Shown: positions 22,957-35,229, numbered from the stretch's first letter. The stretch is 64,000 nt of DNA from Paguma larvata (GCA_030068075.1 CM057825.1:77515123-77579122); one strand, 5' to 3'. Numbers and translations are program-made. The notes: generated from the sequence alone by a model not told the origin.

Positions 22957-23609
22957 TGAAAACATTTTCAGTCTTAGACACATCCAGATAGGGCACAACA
23001 TTTTGATTCCATGCTGGGAGTCCTGATAATGGAAAATGTTAAGTTGAGTAGGGAGGAGAGAAGATCATTAAGTGGGGAAAGTAGATAGAGGTAGACTAAA
23101 GATTGAATATAAAAAAATACTAGGGCAGAGTGAAGAAGGGAAGTCGAGATGTCCAGGGTATCAAGATACTTCCAAATGGGCATCGCTAGTTCATAAGACT
23201 CATCTGCTGGGCCAGATGTGCCACCTACATACGTCCCTTTTCTGGTTGTCTTTCTTCATCATTGCATCTATTTTATAGGGACTTTCTGTTGGTTAGCAAT
23301 AGAAGGTTTTAAATCTCATAATCCAACTACCTAGCTGTGAAAGCATTTATGCCACAAGACCTAGTTCCAGGCAGGTTGACTTTGATGCTCTGTCATAAAG
23401 GTACTTCTGAGTCTGCCTCCTTTTGACTTTAAGAAAATAAATTGTACAGAGAAGAAAAGCCTGGGGCAGTGATTTACCCCACCTCTGTAGACTTGTGCAC
23501 AGCACCAAGATGCAATAGCTGGCTTGCCGACGAAGGCAGCTCTACTAGACATGCTGGAACTCCTCTCTGAGCTGTGCTGAACTCTGCTGATCAGTCTTCC
23601 CCGAGCCGA
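22957..23609. other. Non-coding sequence, nothing recognised
   Basis: No feature assigned. Confidence 0.45.
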
Positions 23610-23990
23610 TCCTGTAACTCAGAAAGCAAAAGACATTCTAACTTCGTATTTGCCAGTGTTTGATGAAAACGCCTCAGATCTGTTTTTAACTTAACATGTA
23701 TAGAGAAAGATCAGCTTTCCGAGTGAAAAACTCAGATTCATAATGCGAAAGAAGTTATCTTATCAGGGACTGCAGTCGGGAGTGAAGGGAGCCCCAATTT
23801 GGAGAAGCGACTTACCACTCTTTCTTTTGGAGCAGCTCTTTTTCTGTCTTATAAATTGGTCTCCCCTTTGATTTTGTTTGATGACGGTATTCCCATGCTA
23901 ATATTAAAGTGTGAAAATCTTTATGCAATGATTATTCTATTTTCAAAAGGATTTCTAGTGCAAGTAAAGTGCTTCAAATAAAGGCTCATG
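23610..23990. other. Unique block, candidate conserved element
   Basis: Repeat-free stretch with retained CpGs (cttcgta, aacgcctc, tccgagtg, atgcgaaag, agtcggga, aagcgac, gacggt) and words such as ttatcttatcag (GATA-like on the minus strand) and atgctaatatta (POU/homeodomain-like). This is suggestive only. Confidence 0.3.
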
Positions 23991-24324
23991 TATCAAGTAT
24001 CTGGAACCACTACTTTTCCCAGATGCTTGAATTCTTTTGTGGAGTCTGTCTCTGATTGCCAGGCAACTCTTCTCACTCCCCTCCACTATTTTTTTCCTAA
24101 AGGGATCTGCTCTGTAGAGATGCACATAATTTAGCCAACTCTGGTCCTTTGTCTAAAGTGGACACACAAGTCTATGAGTTTGGACCTCGAGTGTATACCC
24201 ATTCCTGTTCTTTACAGGTCTGTGAGCTCCATGCACATCAAAGGATGTGACTAGTTAGAAGGAGGGGAATGTCATTTAATTCCTCAAATAAAGTAGCCTT
24301 AGACTTCGCTCCAACTCTTTTGGA
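23991..24324. other. Non-coding sequence, nothing recognised
   Basis: No feature assigned. Confidence 0.4.
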
Positions 24325-24364
24325 ACACACACACACACACACCACACACACACACACACACACA
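24325..24364. repeat. (CA)n microsatellite
   Basis: Two (CA)n blocks separated by a single extra C; about nineteen units in total. Confidence 0.93.
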
Positions 24365-24367
24365 ATT

Positions 24368-24449
24368 ATTAGCTCCTTTCAAACTTCAAAATATCTTCTT
24401 CCTGTTGTGTTTATCTCTCTTCAGTTCTACTTTTCAATTTGTATACACA
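24368..24449 (+). repeat. Local repeat, copy 1 of a pair 1.29 kb apart
   Basis: Aligns without gaps to 25654-25735. I count 63 matches in 82 positions by eye, starting attagctccttt and including cttcaaaat and atctctctt. The microsatellite lies just before it. This may be an old duplication or two copies of an unnamed repeat. Confidence 0.55.
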
Positions 24450-24900
24450 GTGCTAGGATGATGGTTGTGTCTGCTATGTATAGATTTAACTAAAGAGATA
24501 GATACGCTTCTTTTTCCTGTGGTTGTAATTCAAAGACTTCTAAACCACTCTGCGTATGGTTGATATTGTAGATGCCGTATCCCAAGCCTTGTGTTACTTC
24601 CTACTTCTATTTTGACATATTTTAATCTGAAAACCCTTCCCTGGAAATGATGACTCCACTTTTGACTGCCTGTGTCCTTAGTGCCCTTGTAGTGGCAGCT
24701 ATGGTGTGGTTCTGCCTCTCTTTCCACAGATGGGCCATCCACTTACTCCAGGGAGTCCTGTTGTCCGTTTTGCACATCCGAGTTCTGTGTGCCAGAAAGT
24801 GCAACTTCTGCAATCTAGGAATTAGTCTTCGATTGTTATTTTGTGGTGGTGCCTTTTGATTCTGGCATTCTGGGCAACTGTCTGAAGAGATTTTAAAAAA
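24450..24900. other. Non-coding sequence, nothing recognised
   Basis: No feature assigned. Confidence 0.4.
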
Positions 24901-25020
24901 ATATCAAGGCCTAGTTTTCACTTCTAGGAATTCTGATTTGAACAAAAGGGTGGACCCAAGCATTAATATTTTTAAAAAGCTCCCCATGTGATTATCTTCA
25001 TCCAGACTTGAGAATCACTG
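24901..25020 (+). mobile_element. MER5-like hAT relic, partial
   Basis: 'ggaattctgatttgaac', 'tggacccaagcattaat' and 'aaaaagctccccatgtgatta' followed by 'ttgagaatcactg' match the 3' half of MER5-type elements, sense. Degraded. Confidence 0.55.
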
Positions 25021-25102
25021 CCTTGTGGTTAGTAGGACTTTCAGGTGATAATCACCCAAATAATGTCACCCAGGCCTCCCTAGGTCTTTAGAGCTAGACA
25101 GG

Positions 25103-25284
25103 ACGGTACTCAAAGTGGGATCCCCATTCCAGGAGTATCAGCACTACCTGGCAACTTGTTAGAAATACAAATTCCCTAGGTCCACCCCAGACCTACTGAA
25201 TGACAGCTTTGGGGGGGGTGGTGCGCAGGGAACTGTACAAGGCCTCTGGGTGATTATATGCAAGTTAAAGTTTGAGAACCACTG
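25103..25284 (+). mobile_element. MER5A hAT (Charlie) DNA transposon relic
   Basis: 'tactcaaagtgggatcccc', 'ggcaacttgttagaaatac', 'aggtccaccccagacctact' and 'gttaaagtttgagaaccact' give the MER5A order from one terminal inverted repeat to the other. A run of eight G interrupts the centre. Confidence 0.9.
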
Positions 25285-25653
25285 CTTGGACCCACCTGTT
25301 CCCTAGATCGATTATTTCCCAAACATCTGTTAGATTCCCCATGTTCTCTGGGCCTGTTCTCACTGAGACCTCCTCTGCAGGTTTCCAGGGTTTGTGGCTG
25401 CACCTTTGACACACACACCACACTGAAATTTAAACACTTCTAAGAATCTACTCACAGAAGCAGCATTTGTGAATATGCAGACTTTACTGAAGGTAAGTAG
25501 AGGAGTGGCGAGAAGGTCTTTATTTCACATTCCCCACAAGAGATGATTAACTACGGCCTATGAGAAATTTCTGTTCTTTCTTTTCAGCTGTACTGTCCTT
25601 GGGGCTGTTCTTTTGACTCGTGCACCATATGGCACTCAGCTCCTTCTATTCCC
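25285..25653. other. Non-coding sequence, nothing recognised
   Basis: No feature assigned. It may belong to a larger old duplication with the 24.2-24.4 kb region, but only the 82-bp core is clear. Confidence 0.4.
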
Positions 25654-25735
25654 ATTAGCTCCTTTGGATCTTCAAAATGTAATCTTTCTATTGTGTTGAT
25701 CTCTCTTAACTCCCACATGCCAACTTGCATTCACA
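25654..25735 (+). repeat. Local repeat, copy 2 of a pair 1.29 kb apart
   Basis: See 24368-24449. Same orientation, ungapped alignment; no microsatellite precedes this copy. Confidence 0.55.
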
Positions 25736-27679
25736 AACCCATAAAGGCATATGTAGAACAACAAACCTCTGCCTTTTGATTGGATTTATCCTGTCAGACA
25801 GCAGTTATAGATCACACATTGTTTCCTTGTTTATTTCCTGCTGTGTAACCCGAAGCCAAGTGGGCTGTCTATGGCGAATTTGGTTCTTATTGCCATAGAG
25901 AGTATTAAATATCATCATGGTGGCTCTGCTCTCTGTTTTGACTTGACCCCATACATTAAAAGAATCAAGAAACATGAAAATTCTAATCAGCTGGTGGCTT
26001 TGCCTAATACCAAGCCACCCATTTGATACTTTTTTTCTTTTATATATACTTTTCTTCTAGAACTGAGTTTTTAGGGGTGAGGGATGGTGTCATGCAGATA
26101 TAGCCTTTATTCATCAGTCTTCAAAATAATGAGTTTTGTCTACTTCATATCCAAGTGGGTGATAAGGGAAACACAAAAAATTAACAAAGATGGGAAAATT
26201 CTTTAAGGGAATAGACCTTCTAAATGCCAAAGGACAAGTCGAAATTTGTATTAGACTTCTCCAGAAATAAGAACTCTCAGTGAATAAATCAGCCCGGTAG
26301 TGATTTTTTGAATGTGTCCAAGATGAGGAAGTTTTTACTTTACTTGACAAGGAAATAAAGACAGTGAATAGATTATTCAATGGACTGCTGATGTGGCTTC
26401 ACATCCATTCTGGCAGGTGCACTGTGCTCCAATATACATGATAATAGTTTAAATGTAAATAAGGTTAATGAATTTTAATATTCCTCTGAATCGTGTATTC
26501 ATACCTCCATTTGCATAGTGACTTATTTCACAAGTCCTTTTGTAAATATTGTAATGAAATAAACATAAGAGGCGAGCACAAAGGAGTGCATACAATTAGC
26601 TCAGCAGACAGCCTCCTTGAAAGCAAATTGGAATCATATCACAGGATCGCAGACGTCAGGGATGGACGAGTCACATAAGTAAACCAGCTGATCCTTCTTT
26701 TCTGGTGGGGAATTATTCTGTTTAGGAGGTTTTCAAAAAAAGTAGTTTGGTTTAACTTTCTGTGCTTCAAGTGACAAGGTTACTGAACTTGCCTTCAATA
26801 GGATATCTGCTGTGCTTCCCCCTGAAGCCATGGTTGTCCTGAGATAACGTGTAACAGATGAGAGAGAACAGACGTACTTACCCAAGCCACGTTGGGCGTA
26901 AACATTGTCAGAACCGGAGGCAGCCTCTCACCACTGGGCACACTCAGGCCCCAGTGTTAATCTGGGAAGCATTGTGGCACAGAGCAAGACTCACTTCCTT
27001 TAGACTTTTTCTATTTTTTTCTATTTTTCTATTGTCAGTTTGGAAAAAAAAATCCTTTCTCCTCACCACTGTCGTCCTGGCAAAGATAAGATGTTGGTCT
27101 TAATTCTAGCCGAGTAAGACTGCTATGTAAATTTAAGGCAGTAAGTGATGATTGTATCTCTCAGCATTTCCTTTACCCCCAAGCTGTTATACACAGCGAC
27201 AACACTTAACAATGTCTGCTTTTTGCTGAGTGCACTGTATATCTGTTATGCCTCTGAACCTGTGCCTGCGCTACTGCAGGGGGGCAGCATGGGTGCTGGG
27301 GAGAGCCCAGAAGCGGGAATCAGGACACCCACACTCAACTCCTGTGTGTAACAGGAATATTAATAGTAGCTTTTTTTGTTTGTTGAGTGGGTTAAATGAG
27401 TAACTACCTGTAAAATTGTGGAAGAACATGTGGCATTGTTAAATGTTGACAAGCTTTTAGCTCTCGCTAGTTTCTCTGCTTCAAATGCCCTTTCTCCTCC
27501 TTTATAAAACTCTTGTGCTGGTGGTCAAATGTTGTTCACGTCCCTAGGTTTCCCATTCAAGACAGAATAAATTGCTTGTTCCTCCGGTTTCTCTGACACG
27601 TTTTACATACTTTTGCTATTGCGTAGCATTTGTTCAAGGTGTATTATATTTAATCCTCAGATATTTCTCTTATTCCTAC
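25736..27679. other. Non-coding sequence, including a small CpG-retaining block
   Basis: No gene or repeat was assigned. Around 26565-26690 the sequence has several CpGs (aggcgagc, gatcgcagacgtc, gacgagtc) and no repeat match. A weak MIR-like tail is possible near 27300-27430 but is too degraded to call. Confidence 0.45.
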
Positions 27680-27788
27680 GCTATAAATTCCTTGAGGGCT
27701 GGACCATGTTTTATTTATCTATTTATTATCCTTCAACACCCACAACAAGCCCTGGGCATAACAGGTACTCGATATTTATTTGCTGGAT
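27680..27788 (+). mobile_element. L2 3'-end relic, sense
   Basis: 'aaattccttgagggctggaccatgttttattt', read in pieces, then 'acaagccctgggcataacaggtactcgatatttatttgctgg', follows the L2 3' end (gagggcaggga-...-tgcctggcacatagtaggtgctcaataaatgtttgttg). Confidence 0.65.
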
Positions 27789-30390
27789 TAAGCATAAACA
27801 ATATAGAAGCTTTATTGCGTCAGTCTGGCTGAGGACTCCGTGCACCCCGGCATTGCTCTTGATGTGTGTGCGTCAAGAGAATGCTTATTACTCTGTGCTG
27901 ACCGCAGGACCTGAGTCATTGGTGAATGTAATTGTGCTTTAGAAAATGAGCAAGACCAGGGGAATGGAGCCAGAGGGGCCTGGGACTCTGCTTTGCAATT
28001 AGAAACTGAAGCCAACATTTGTGAGATCTTTGGCTGCTAATTTTGAATAGCTTTTGCATATTTGGGGGCAATTCCTACGTTATGAGTCTCAGTGTCACTT
28101 GCAGTGAGGACATAAGTGTGGGATGCTGGGCTTCCAATGAGACATACCTATTGAGGCTATGGTTTGAAAGAATGAGAGGAAAAATGTCAGTTCTGACTTC
28201 CATTTTCTGGTTATGGAAGCAATTGACTTTCACTGACAGTAGAGGTGATAAGAGGTAGCATTTATATTGGAGGTGGTAGCAGGTACAGTAAAGTCAAGTC
28301 CTGGAATTAATTCATGGAGGTAGCAGCATATCCTCCTTAGGCGTTCTGTGGCATTGTTTGGGGACATTTTTCTGGAAACAGAGACTCTAGGCTGCCTTTG
28401 GTTTTGTAAGTTATCTAAAATCCTTTATACATTCCTTTTCTGCTTAAATTAGCCAGATGGGACTTTCTTATTTTCCACTGGAAACTCTAACTAATAGAGT
28501 CACTATTGAATTTTCAGGAGGTAGTGATGGTAATAATCATATGATTTGTTTGGAGCTGAGGACTTAGAATCAGAATAAGGTGTCAGTAGGTCCCTCCAGA
28601 TATCATGTGACCATGTTCAGCTACAGAAGGAATGTTGAAATCATATAGTCCAGGTACTTTTAGTGGAGATTTTAAAAAAAGTCTGTTTTCTTATTTATAG
28701 AAGGCTGGACTCATACAGTCTGAAAAGTGCCTCCAAGTTCAACCAAGTAACATATTCTTTTCTACCATCATTGGAGGTTACAGAGCAGGGTGTGAGTTAG
28801 TGCTTTCATTTGATGTCTGCCTAGATCCTTGAAAGCAAATTGGTTACAATCAGCAGAGGGAGCTAGAATCAGGAAACTGGAAAGCTAAAATGAAATGAAG
28901 CAGAGAGTTTCCAGGGGGAAAATTATCCAGCATAAAAGGAGGTCAGGAAGAGTTCAGTTAGGATTTTCTGAAGGAGAAAAAAAAATGGGAGAAAGTGAAG
29001 GGATCAGAAAATTATTATAAGAGAAATAATAGATCACAAAATAGAGAAGAATTAAAAGATATGATTAACAGCTGTCACTACTTCAATTGACAAAGCTGGT
29101 TAATTGCCCGTGTAATCCTAGTATATAATTTCCCACCTAGTATACTTCACTCTGGAGAATCATAAATGAATTGCATATGTTACTTTTGTTAAGCTGCTGA
29201 GGACACAAATCCGGGCAATGGTTTTGACTTAGAAGGAATAACAATGGTAAGACCATTTCCTATGCCATGGTCTTTCCTGTTTGTAGGTTGAAGGTGTTTT
29301 AGAGCTGGGTTAAAAACAGGCATGATCGCTGTCCCTTCGTTAAATGGATATAAAGCTAAGGCTTAGATAGCTGCACTGACTTGCTCGAGACAAGCTTCTG
29401 AATGCTGTGTATTGTAACATACAGGGAATTCAGTATTAGACTCCCTGCTTTGTAAAACTACACATCCATCACATAGCAGTCCCTGAGTCTAAAGAAATCT
29501 TCCTTCTTAAGTATGCGTTCAACTCCTGTTCTTCTCCTTTATCTACTCAATGCTTGACCATGTAGGAAAAGACAGCGATCTCCATTCATACTCTGTTCCA
29601 CGTGGGACAGAGGCAAAGCCTAAACAAATTGCTGGGATGTGTTTCTTTATCTCGCTCTTTTGTTTTTGTCCTTCATTCCTGATACTTGACAGATGTCAAA
29701 TTCAGAGAACAGCAGGGTGAGTGCAAAAGGCTTTCTCACTCTTTTAAAGCTTGAGCACACTTGGATATTTCTTCAAAATATTCTAGTCTATAAACACTGG
29801 CAAGGATAAGCTTTGTTTCCCTTGAATTTCAAGTGTACAGATTTTTTTCAATCTATAAGACGACTTTTTTTTTCCTCTATGTGTCTTTGGATTTTTAAAG
29901 GTTTAATACATGCTAGGTGGGAAACAAGTTTGTCAGATTCAGGCATTTGGCTGAGTCTTTGAGCCAGTGAGAAAAGCCTGTCTAATACCACCCGTTAGCA
30001 GTTCTATATTGTGGCAATCTATAGGACCAGAATTTAATTTCATTATATTCATGGTGCTAGCATTACTGTGCTGTAAATCCTATTACTGTCATTTGCCATC
30101 CATTTCTTTCTGTGGTTTACTTGGATTACTTTAGTGATCCTTTGAAAAACTTAAAGGAATCAGAAGTTATTAAAAAAAAAGGCATTTTCCTTAGTCAGTT
30201 CTCAAGCTTTCTCCTGCTTTAAACTGTGATTTCAGCTGTGGAAACCAAAGCTTATTTATTGCTGGAATCAATGATAACTGTGTGGTCACATTTCTTTGCT
30301 TTTCTGTTCGGATTTCTTTTATGACCTTAAAAAATTGGAATATGTTTTCTTGGGTGCAGTAGCAATAGACTGATCTTAAAAGCACTTAAC
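27789..30390. other. Non-coding sequence, nothing recognised
   Basis: About 2.6 kb of unique-looking sequence with no assigned repeat, RNA gene or exon. Confidence 0.5.
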
Positions 30391-30607
30391 ATGCCATTAT
30401 TTGTGGGGCACCTGGGTGGCTTTAGTTGATTAAGCATCAGACTTCAGCTCAGGTCATGATCTCACAGTTGGTAAGTTCGAGCTCCGCTTCCGGCTCTGGG
30501 TTGACAGCTTGGATTCTGTGTCTCCCTCTTTCTCTGGTCCTCTCCCACCCATGTTTGCTGGCATGTGCGTGCATGCTCTCTCTCAAAAAAAAGATGTTAA
30601 TATTTGT
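30391..30607 (+). mobile_element. Feliform SINE (SINEC_Fc-type), sense, diverged
   Basis: 'ggggcacctgggtggcttta', 'taagcatcagacttcagctc' and 'ggtcatgatctcacagtt', then a shortened middle and a short A tail. The flanks atgccattatttgt (30391-30404) and atgttaatatttgt (30594-30607) look like a diverged 14-bp target duplication. Confidence 0.92.
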
Positions 30608-31155
30608 AAAAGTATTTACTTATGGAAATAAGTCTGCTATAAATGGGAGCAGAATAAAAGTGATACTTGCTCTTATATGTCAGAAGTATATTAATATTAA
30701 ATAGGCTGCTACCTACAGCAATCCCTCAAAAGATACAACCTACACAAGGAAGAGTCGATTTGACTTAGACTCTCCAACGTTTGTTTCCTTGATCCTGTAC
30801 TTGTACAAGCCATTTTTAAAAGTGAACCTTTTGATAATTCCATGGTGTTGTTTTCTGAATGTTAAATCTTCTCATTTTAACCCATCAGAGTCTTTTGATG
30901 TCTTTTTAATGCCTTCTCGAGAATATTTATAAGCCACACTGTGAGTTTTGCATCATTATCAGATAGTCAATAGGAATCGATCTTTGTCCTTTGAGGTTTG
31001 ACATTTGCAGTTTGCAGTGATTTCTCCTGGATCTCAAGGGCCTAACCTTCTGCAATTTTGAAACCGTGTGAATTGAGGCGGGATAAAGGATAGTAGGTGA
31101 TAGCCCAATATTTGCTTCCCAGTAAGCCTAGATAGCTGCCTGTTTCCTGTATTTC
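30608..31155. other. Non-coding sequence, nothing recognised
   Basis: No feature assigned. Confidence 0.45.
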
Positions 31156-31345
31156 AATGTAGTTTTAAATGTTTATTTATTTATTTTGAGAGAGAGAGAG
31201 AGTGAGAGTGAGCAGGGGTGGCCACTGCCAGCACAGAGCTTGATGTGGGGCTTGAACCCATGAATGGTGAGATTATGACTTGAGACAAAATCAAGAGTCA
31301 GACACTTAACCCACTGAGCTACCCAGGCACCCCAAGTATAATTTT
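31156..31345 (-). mobile_element. Feliform SINE, antisense, internally deleted
   Basis: 'atgtttatttatttattttga', a short (GA)n, then 'cagcacagagcttgatgtgg', 'gggcttgaacccatgaa' and the head 'gagctacccaggcacccc'. The middle (caagcaggctc...) is missing. Flanks aatgtagtttt (31156-31166) and aagtataatttt (31334-31345) suggest an imperfect target duplication. Confidence 0.9.
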
Positions 31346-31381
31346 AATGTTTTATTATCTGCTAATTTTCACACACAATGG

Positions 31382-31400
31382 CTGTGTGTGTGTGTGTGTT
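31382..31400. repeat. Short (TG)n microsatellite
   Basis: About nine TG units. Confidence 0.8.
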
Positions 31401-32577
31401 TGAAAATGTTTATTGAGCAAAAGGATGAAACTTGAGTGACATGAAAATCTGTCTAGGAAACATGTGGCTCTTGGTGAAATATGATTTGGAAGAGAACCAG
31501 GAGGTATCAAAAACTATTCTGATTAAAAACTTGGGAATTTATTAATATTTGGGAATGTGTACTTGTGAGCATCAAAAGGCTATTTTATAATGCATTTTTA
31601 AATAAATCTAAGAATCGTACAAAAAAAAAAGGATAAGAAAGTGTTACTTCCCTGCAAATATAGTCCTCTGTGACTTACCTGAAACATATCCCAGTGTCAT
31701 GTTAAATTATTTATTATTTTCTTAGGCTTGTTCATTTGTTCATGTTGGATAAAATAAATATTATAAAACTCAAAGTATTATTAATAGTATTTTCTTTGAA
31801 AAATAAACTTCATATTCAATTTGGGTATGCAAACAGAAATAGCGGAGTAAGTTTATTCAGAAAGATGAATAATATTTTTTTTATAATCTTACACTTTGGT
31901 TTTGAGAAATCCTTAGATTCATGCATATGAGCTCGGTTCTAATATAAGTGATGAACTTCACAGGTTTGTTGGTTAAGCAGTTCAACTACCGTGGACAGGG
32001 AGTCCTCTCTAAAGAGCGTCTCTAAAGCTCATCAGGTCTGGCTACAAAAGAATGAGAACTGTCATAAGCCTTTCCTGGCTCTCTCTGGTCTGAAGAATTA
32101 TTTCAGAGCATCATGCTGGCCTGCCTTGATTCCAGGACAAGCATGAATCTAAAACCTAAGAGAGAAGGGGGAGTAAGTACTGACACTACAAAGTGCTGAC
32201 TCAGTTGGTCTAGCAAAAAATTTGTTACACCACAAATTTCTTTTACAACATTGATGTGGAAAATCCCTCCTGTGAAATTCTACCCTTATCACATTGACTT
32301 AACAGGAGTTAACAACTCATCAGAAGTAGGCGCTGTGGTCAGCTTAGTACCTTGGTGGCTTGATCTCAAATTAACTAGATATGCAGGTCAGCCAAAAGCT
32401 GGCTGGCTGACTCGAAAACACATGCAGAGTATTTATGACTGGCAGTATGTAATAGGTGAAAGGCAGAGGAAAGTAGTTTTTATAATTTTTTTAAAGAAAG
32501 GAAGCTTGAGTAAAAGTCCCAAAAGGTCTTTTTTTTTCTTTCTTTTCTTTGGTTTGTTTGTTTTGCAGTGTTAATTC
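31401..32577. other. Non-coding sequence, nothing recognised
   Basis: Contains a run of ten or more A near 31620-31630 and a CT/T-rich stretch near 32528-32565. No gene or repeat assigned. Confidence 0.45.
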
Positions 32578-32735
32578 GATCCAGTTTTTCAGTGGGTGCA
32601 TGGCTGGCTTAGTTGGTAGAGCATGCAACGTGGTCTCAGGGTTGTGAGTTCAAACCCCTCATAGAGCTTATTTAAAAATAAAAAAATAAATAAAAAGAAT
32701 CCTGCCTTTAATTCTGATGATCCAGTTATTCAGTG
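32578..32735 (+). mobile_element. Older tRNA-derived carnivore SINE, sense
   Basis: This short element differs from the other SINEs here. Its head 'tggctggcttagttggtagagcatg' holds an A box (tggcttagttgg, 32605-32616), and 'gagttcaaacc' (32646-32656) is a B box. There is no 'agagcctgg' body; an A-rich tail of (AAAT) units follows directly. The flanks gatccagtttttcagtg (32578-32594) and gatccagttattcagtg (32719-32735) are a 17-bp target duplication with one mismatch. About 10 bp between the boxes appear to be lost. Confidence 0.88.
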
Positions 32736-33280
32736 TTCAAGTTTAAAGTTCCCTTGGGCCATTTATGTATGAAAAAATGGAAAACAATTTCATGATTTGT
32801 TGCTAAGTCAAGCAGTTAGAGAATAAGTCTCATCACTGAGTCGAAAACCTTTAATATTAAGCAATTTTTGGTCTCCTTAACCAGTTCAAAAGCTCTTTGG
32901 TGCCATAGATTAATTCTGATGGTTTGAATCCTGATACCACTACTGGAGGATTTTAAAGGGATTTACACCTTAGCATTTTGTACACTTTTCCTTAGAGTTC
33001 TTGCTAGGATATAAAGGTATATTTATACTGTGATTATAGTGATGTAAAAAGGCCAATGCAAATGCATAGGAGAAAAAAAATGTAAGAAAATGCCAGAGTA
33101 CTAAGTTGAACATATCAAGATGTCAGGATTATAGGTGAGCTTGTTCCTTTTGTCTTTTTCAGTTTTTAATTTTTGGTACCATACTGTAGTGGAAAAATTA
33201 ATCTTTTAAAAATAAAATATAGTTCTGCTACTGGCTAAAATAGAAAGTTTGTATCAGATCAATCCTCTCACCAAGAACAG

Positions 33281-33282
<2 letters not shown>
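32736..33282. other. Non-coding sequence, nothing recognised
   Basis: No feature assigned. Confidence 0.45.
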
Positions 33283-33318
<36 letters not shown>

Positions 33319-33328
33319 ACACACACAG
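33283..33328. repeat. (CA)n microsatellite
   Basis: About fifteen CA units, a G interruption, then six more. Confidence 0.95.
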
Positions 33329-33839
33329 AGCTGTCAAAGTCATCAAAAAACAGCCAAGCAACCAAGGCAGCCAGGACTTGAAGGGCCAAGACAGAAAAGA
33401 GAAACACACTGAGATAACTCTGAAATTCTCTGCTCATCTCCCTCTAGTTTTTTTCTGATTTGTAAGGAAGAATGAGAGTCTCGGTAAAGAGTGGAAGCCC
33501 TGGGTTATTGGTTTTCTCTTCTAGCTAGGGAGGCAAAAAACCTCGACCCTAATCAAAACCAAGAACACCCAACCTCAAAGCAAAACAAAATCCCCCCAAA
33601 CCCAGCTAACCAACCAAATGAAAGAAACCCACTGGAGTTTAGAACACACCAAGGAGGAGTGGCCATGGAAATGCCTGAGTGCAGACTCTTGAAGGACTAG
33701 ACTTCAGGATCTATCAGAAAAAGACCAGCCCTCTCAAGGCTGAAAACTAGTCTAAGGGCATCTCAGCTCGTAACTGGATCTGCCTGTGGTCTAACTGCTT
33801 TTGGAAAAAAAATTAAACCCTCTCTGGAGGAAGCTAGCA
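33329..33839. other. Non-coding A/C-rich sequence
   Basis: From about 33535 to 33620 the + strand is rich in A and C (aaaccaagaacacccaacc). No coding signature; possibly an upstream part of the old L1 fragment that follows. Confidence 0.35.
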
Positions 33840-34070
33840 TGTTCTTGATAATTTTTCATACACAATCTATGGTAATTAAGAGTTAACTGGGATGCCAAGA
33901 GACAAAACTACATGACTAAAAACCAAAGGAAAACAGATATCGTATCCATGGGTGATCTAGATTTTAGAGCTATTAGACATAAGCACTAAAATGGCATGAT
34001 TAATGTGCTCAAGAATGGAGATGACACGATAGATAATTCCTAAAAAAGAATCCTATGAAAAAGTGAAACA
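33840..34070 (+). mobile_element. Old L1 5'-region fragment, sense
   Basis: 'aaccaaaggaaaacagatatc', 'gggtgatctagattttagagctattagacataagc' (read in pieces) and 'taatgtgctcaagaatggag' resemble the 5'UTR/early part of ancient L1M elements (cagatattggaattatcagacac ... atgttcaag). Borders are uncertain. Confidence 0.45.
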
Positions 34071-35184
34071 AATGTATTGGACTGGAAGTTTCTAAGTTCA
34101 CTTTAGGTTTTTAAAAAGCATATCTTGTTATGGATTTTCTTTTTCTCTTACCTTCTTCATTTTCCTGGTGGTGGCTTCATGCTTCTGTGATTCTCTACTG
34201 TCTCCTTTCTGGTGAGCTCACCTACATCAGAGGCCCACCTCACTTGCGAAAATTCTAGCTGTATTGACTAACGTATTCCCAAATATGCCCCTTTGTCTTT
34301 CCCCAACCCACAAGTCATATCCTATTTTGTTGGCTGGAACTTGGCACGGCTATGTAAAGCATATTCTATTTTATAACTTACAAACATTTTCTTCCTTGGG
34401 AAGTATGCTCATCAACAGAGTGGACTCTGGAATAGTAGTTTTATCCCCAGCTCTGTTTCAGTGTCTCTGAAAGATCTGGGACACATGTAACCAAGCCATC
34501 AAATCATGGTTTCCCACTCAACGCAGATGTAGCTTTAGAATCTTTCTAGCATCACATTCATATTAAGGCAGCTAATACTAAAAGATCAGGATTGCAATGT
34601 GAGTTAAACTTATTTTCTATTCTTGAGACAGATTATCTCTGAAAAGTCTCTGACTCTAGAATTCTGTGGTTATATCTAGTAGTTGGTTTTCAGTTGCTTT
34701 TAGTACATCTATGCGCAAGGAGTTTGAGGGGTGGGTAGTGACAGGAAGGGTTGATCTGATTACAGTTATTGATACATTTGTTTAACCTAAAATTGTGTCT
34801 CTACATTCATATTTTTCTGCCCTGGAAGGTACATTTAATGAGATGGACCTTGCTACAATACGTGTCAGTTGTCAGGTTAATTGAAAGCTCTGATTTGGAC
34901 TTTTTCAATTTACTGCCTTTTGTGGTATTGGACACAACCAAACCCAACTCTCCTATCCCTCAAAGTGGCACCTCATCAAGCTCCACCAGCCACGGTTTCT
35001 TCCTGCTATCTGCAGCCAAGCTCTATTGCTTTCCATTGATTTACACCAGGTCCGTGGTGCAATTCATCTGTAAGTGTCAGAAGCATGGCTACCTGTGCAT
35101 TCAGTGTCAGTAATGATTTCCAAAGACTCCACAGAGAATAGAAGGGAAAAGACTTTGTTCCACCAGAGAGACAAAAGCCGTTTT
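34071..35184. other. Non-coding sequence, nothing recognised
   Basis: No gene or repeat assigned. A frame at 34769-35113 has no domain signature. Confidence 0.45.
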
Positions 35185-35229
35185 TTTACTTTTAAAGAAT
35201 TGTGGTAAAATATATGTAATATAGCATGT

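Noticed and set aside
34769..35113. 114-codon + strand frame with a hydrophobic start
   Set aside because: No family signature or supporting splice context, and composition typical of AT-rich non-coding DNA.
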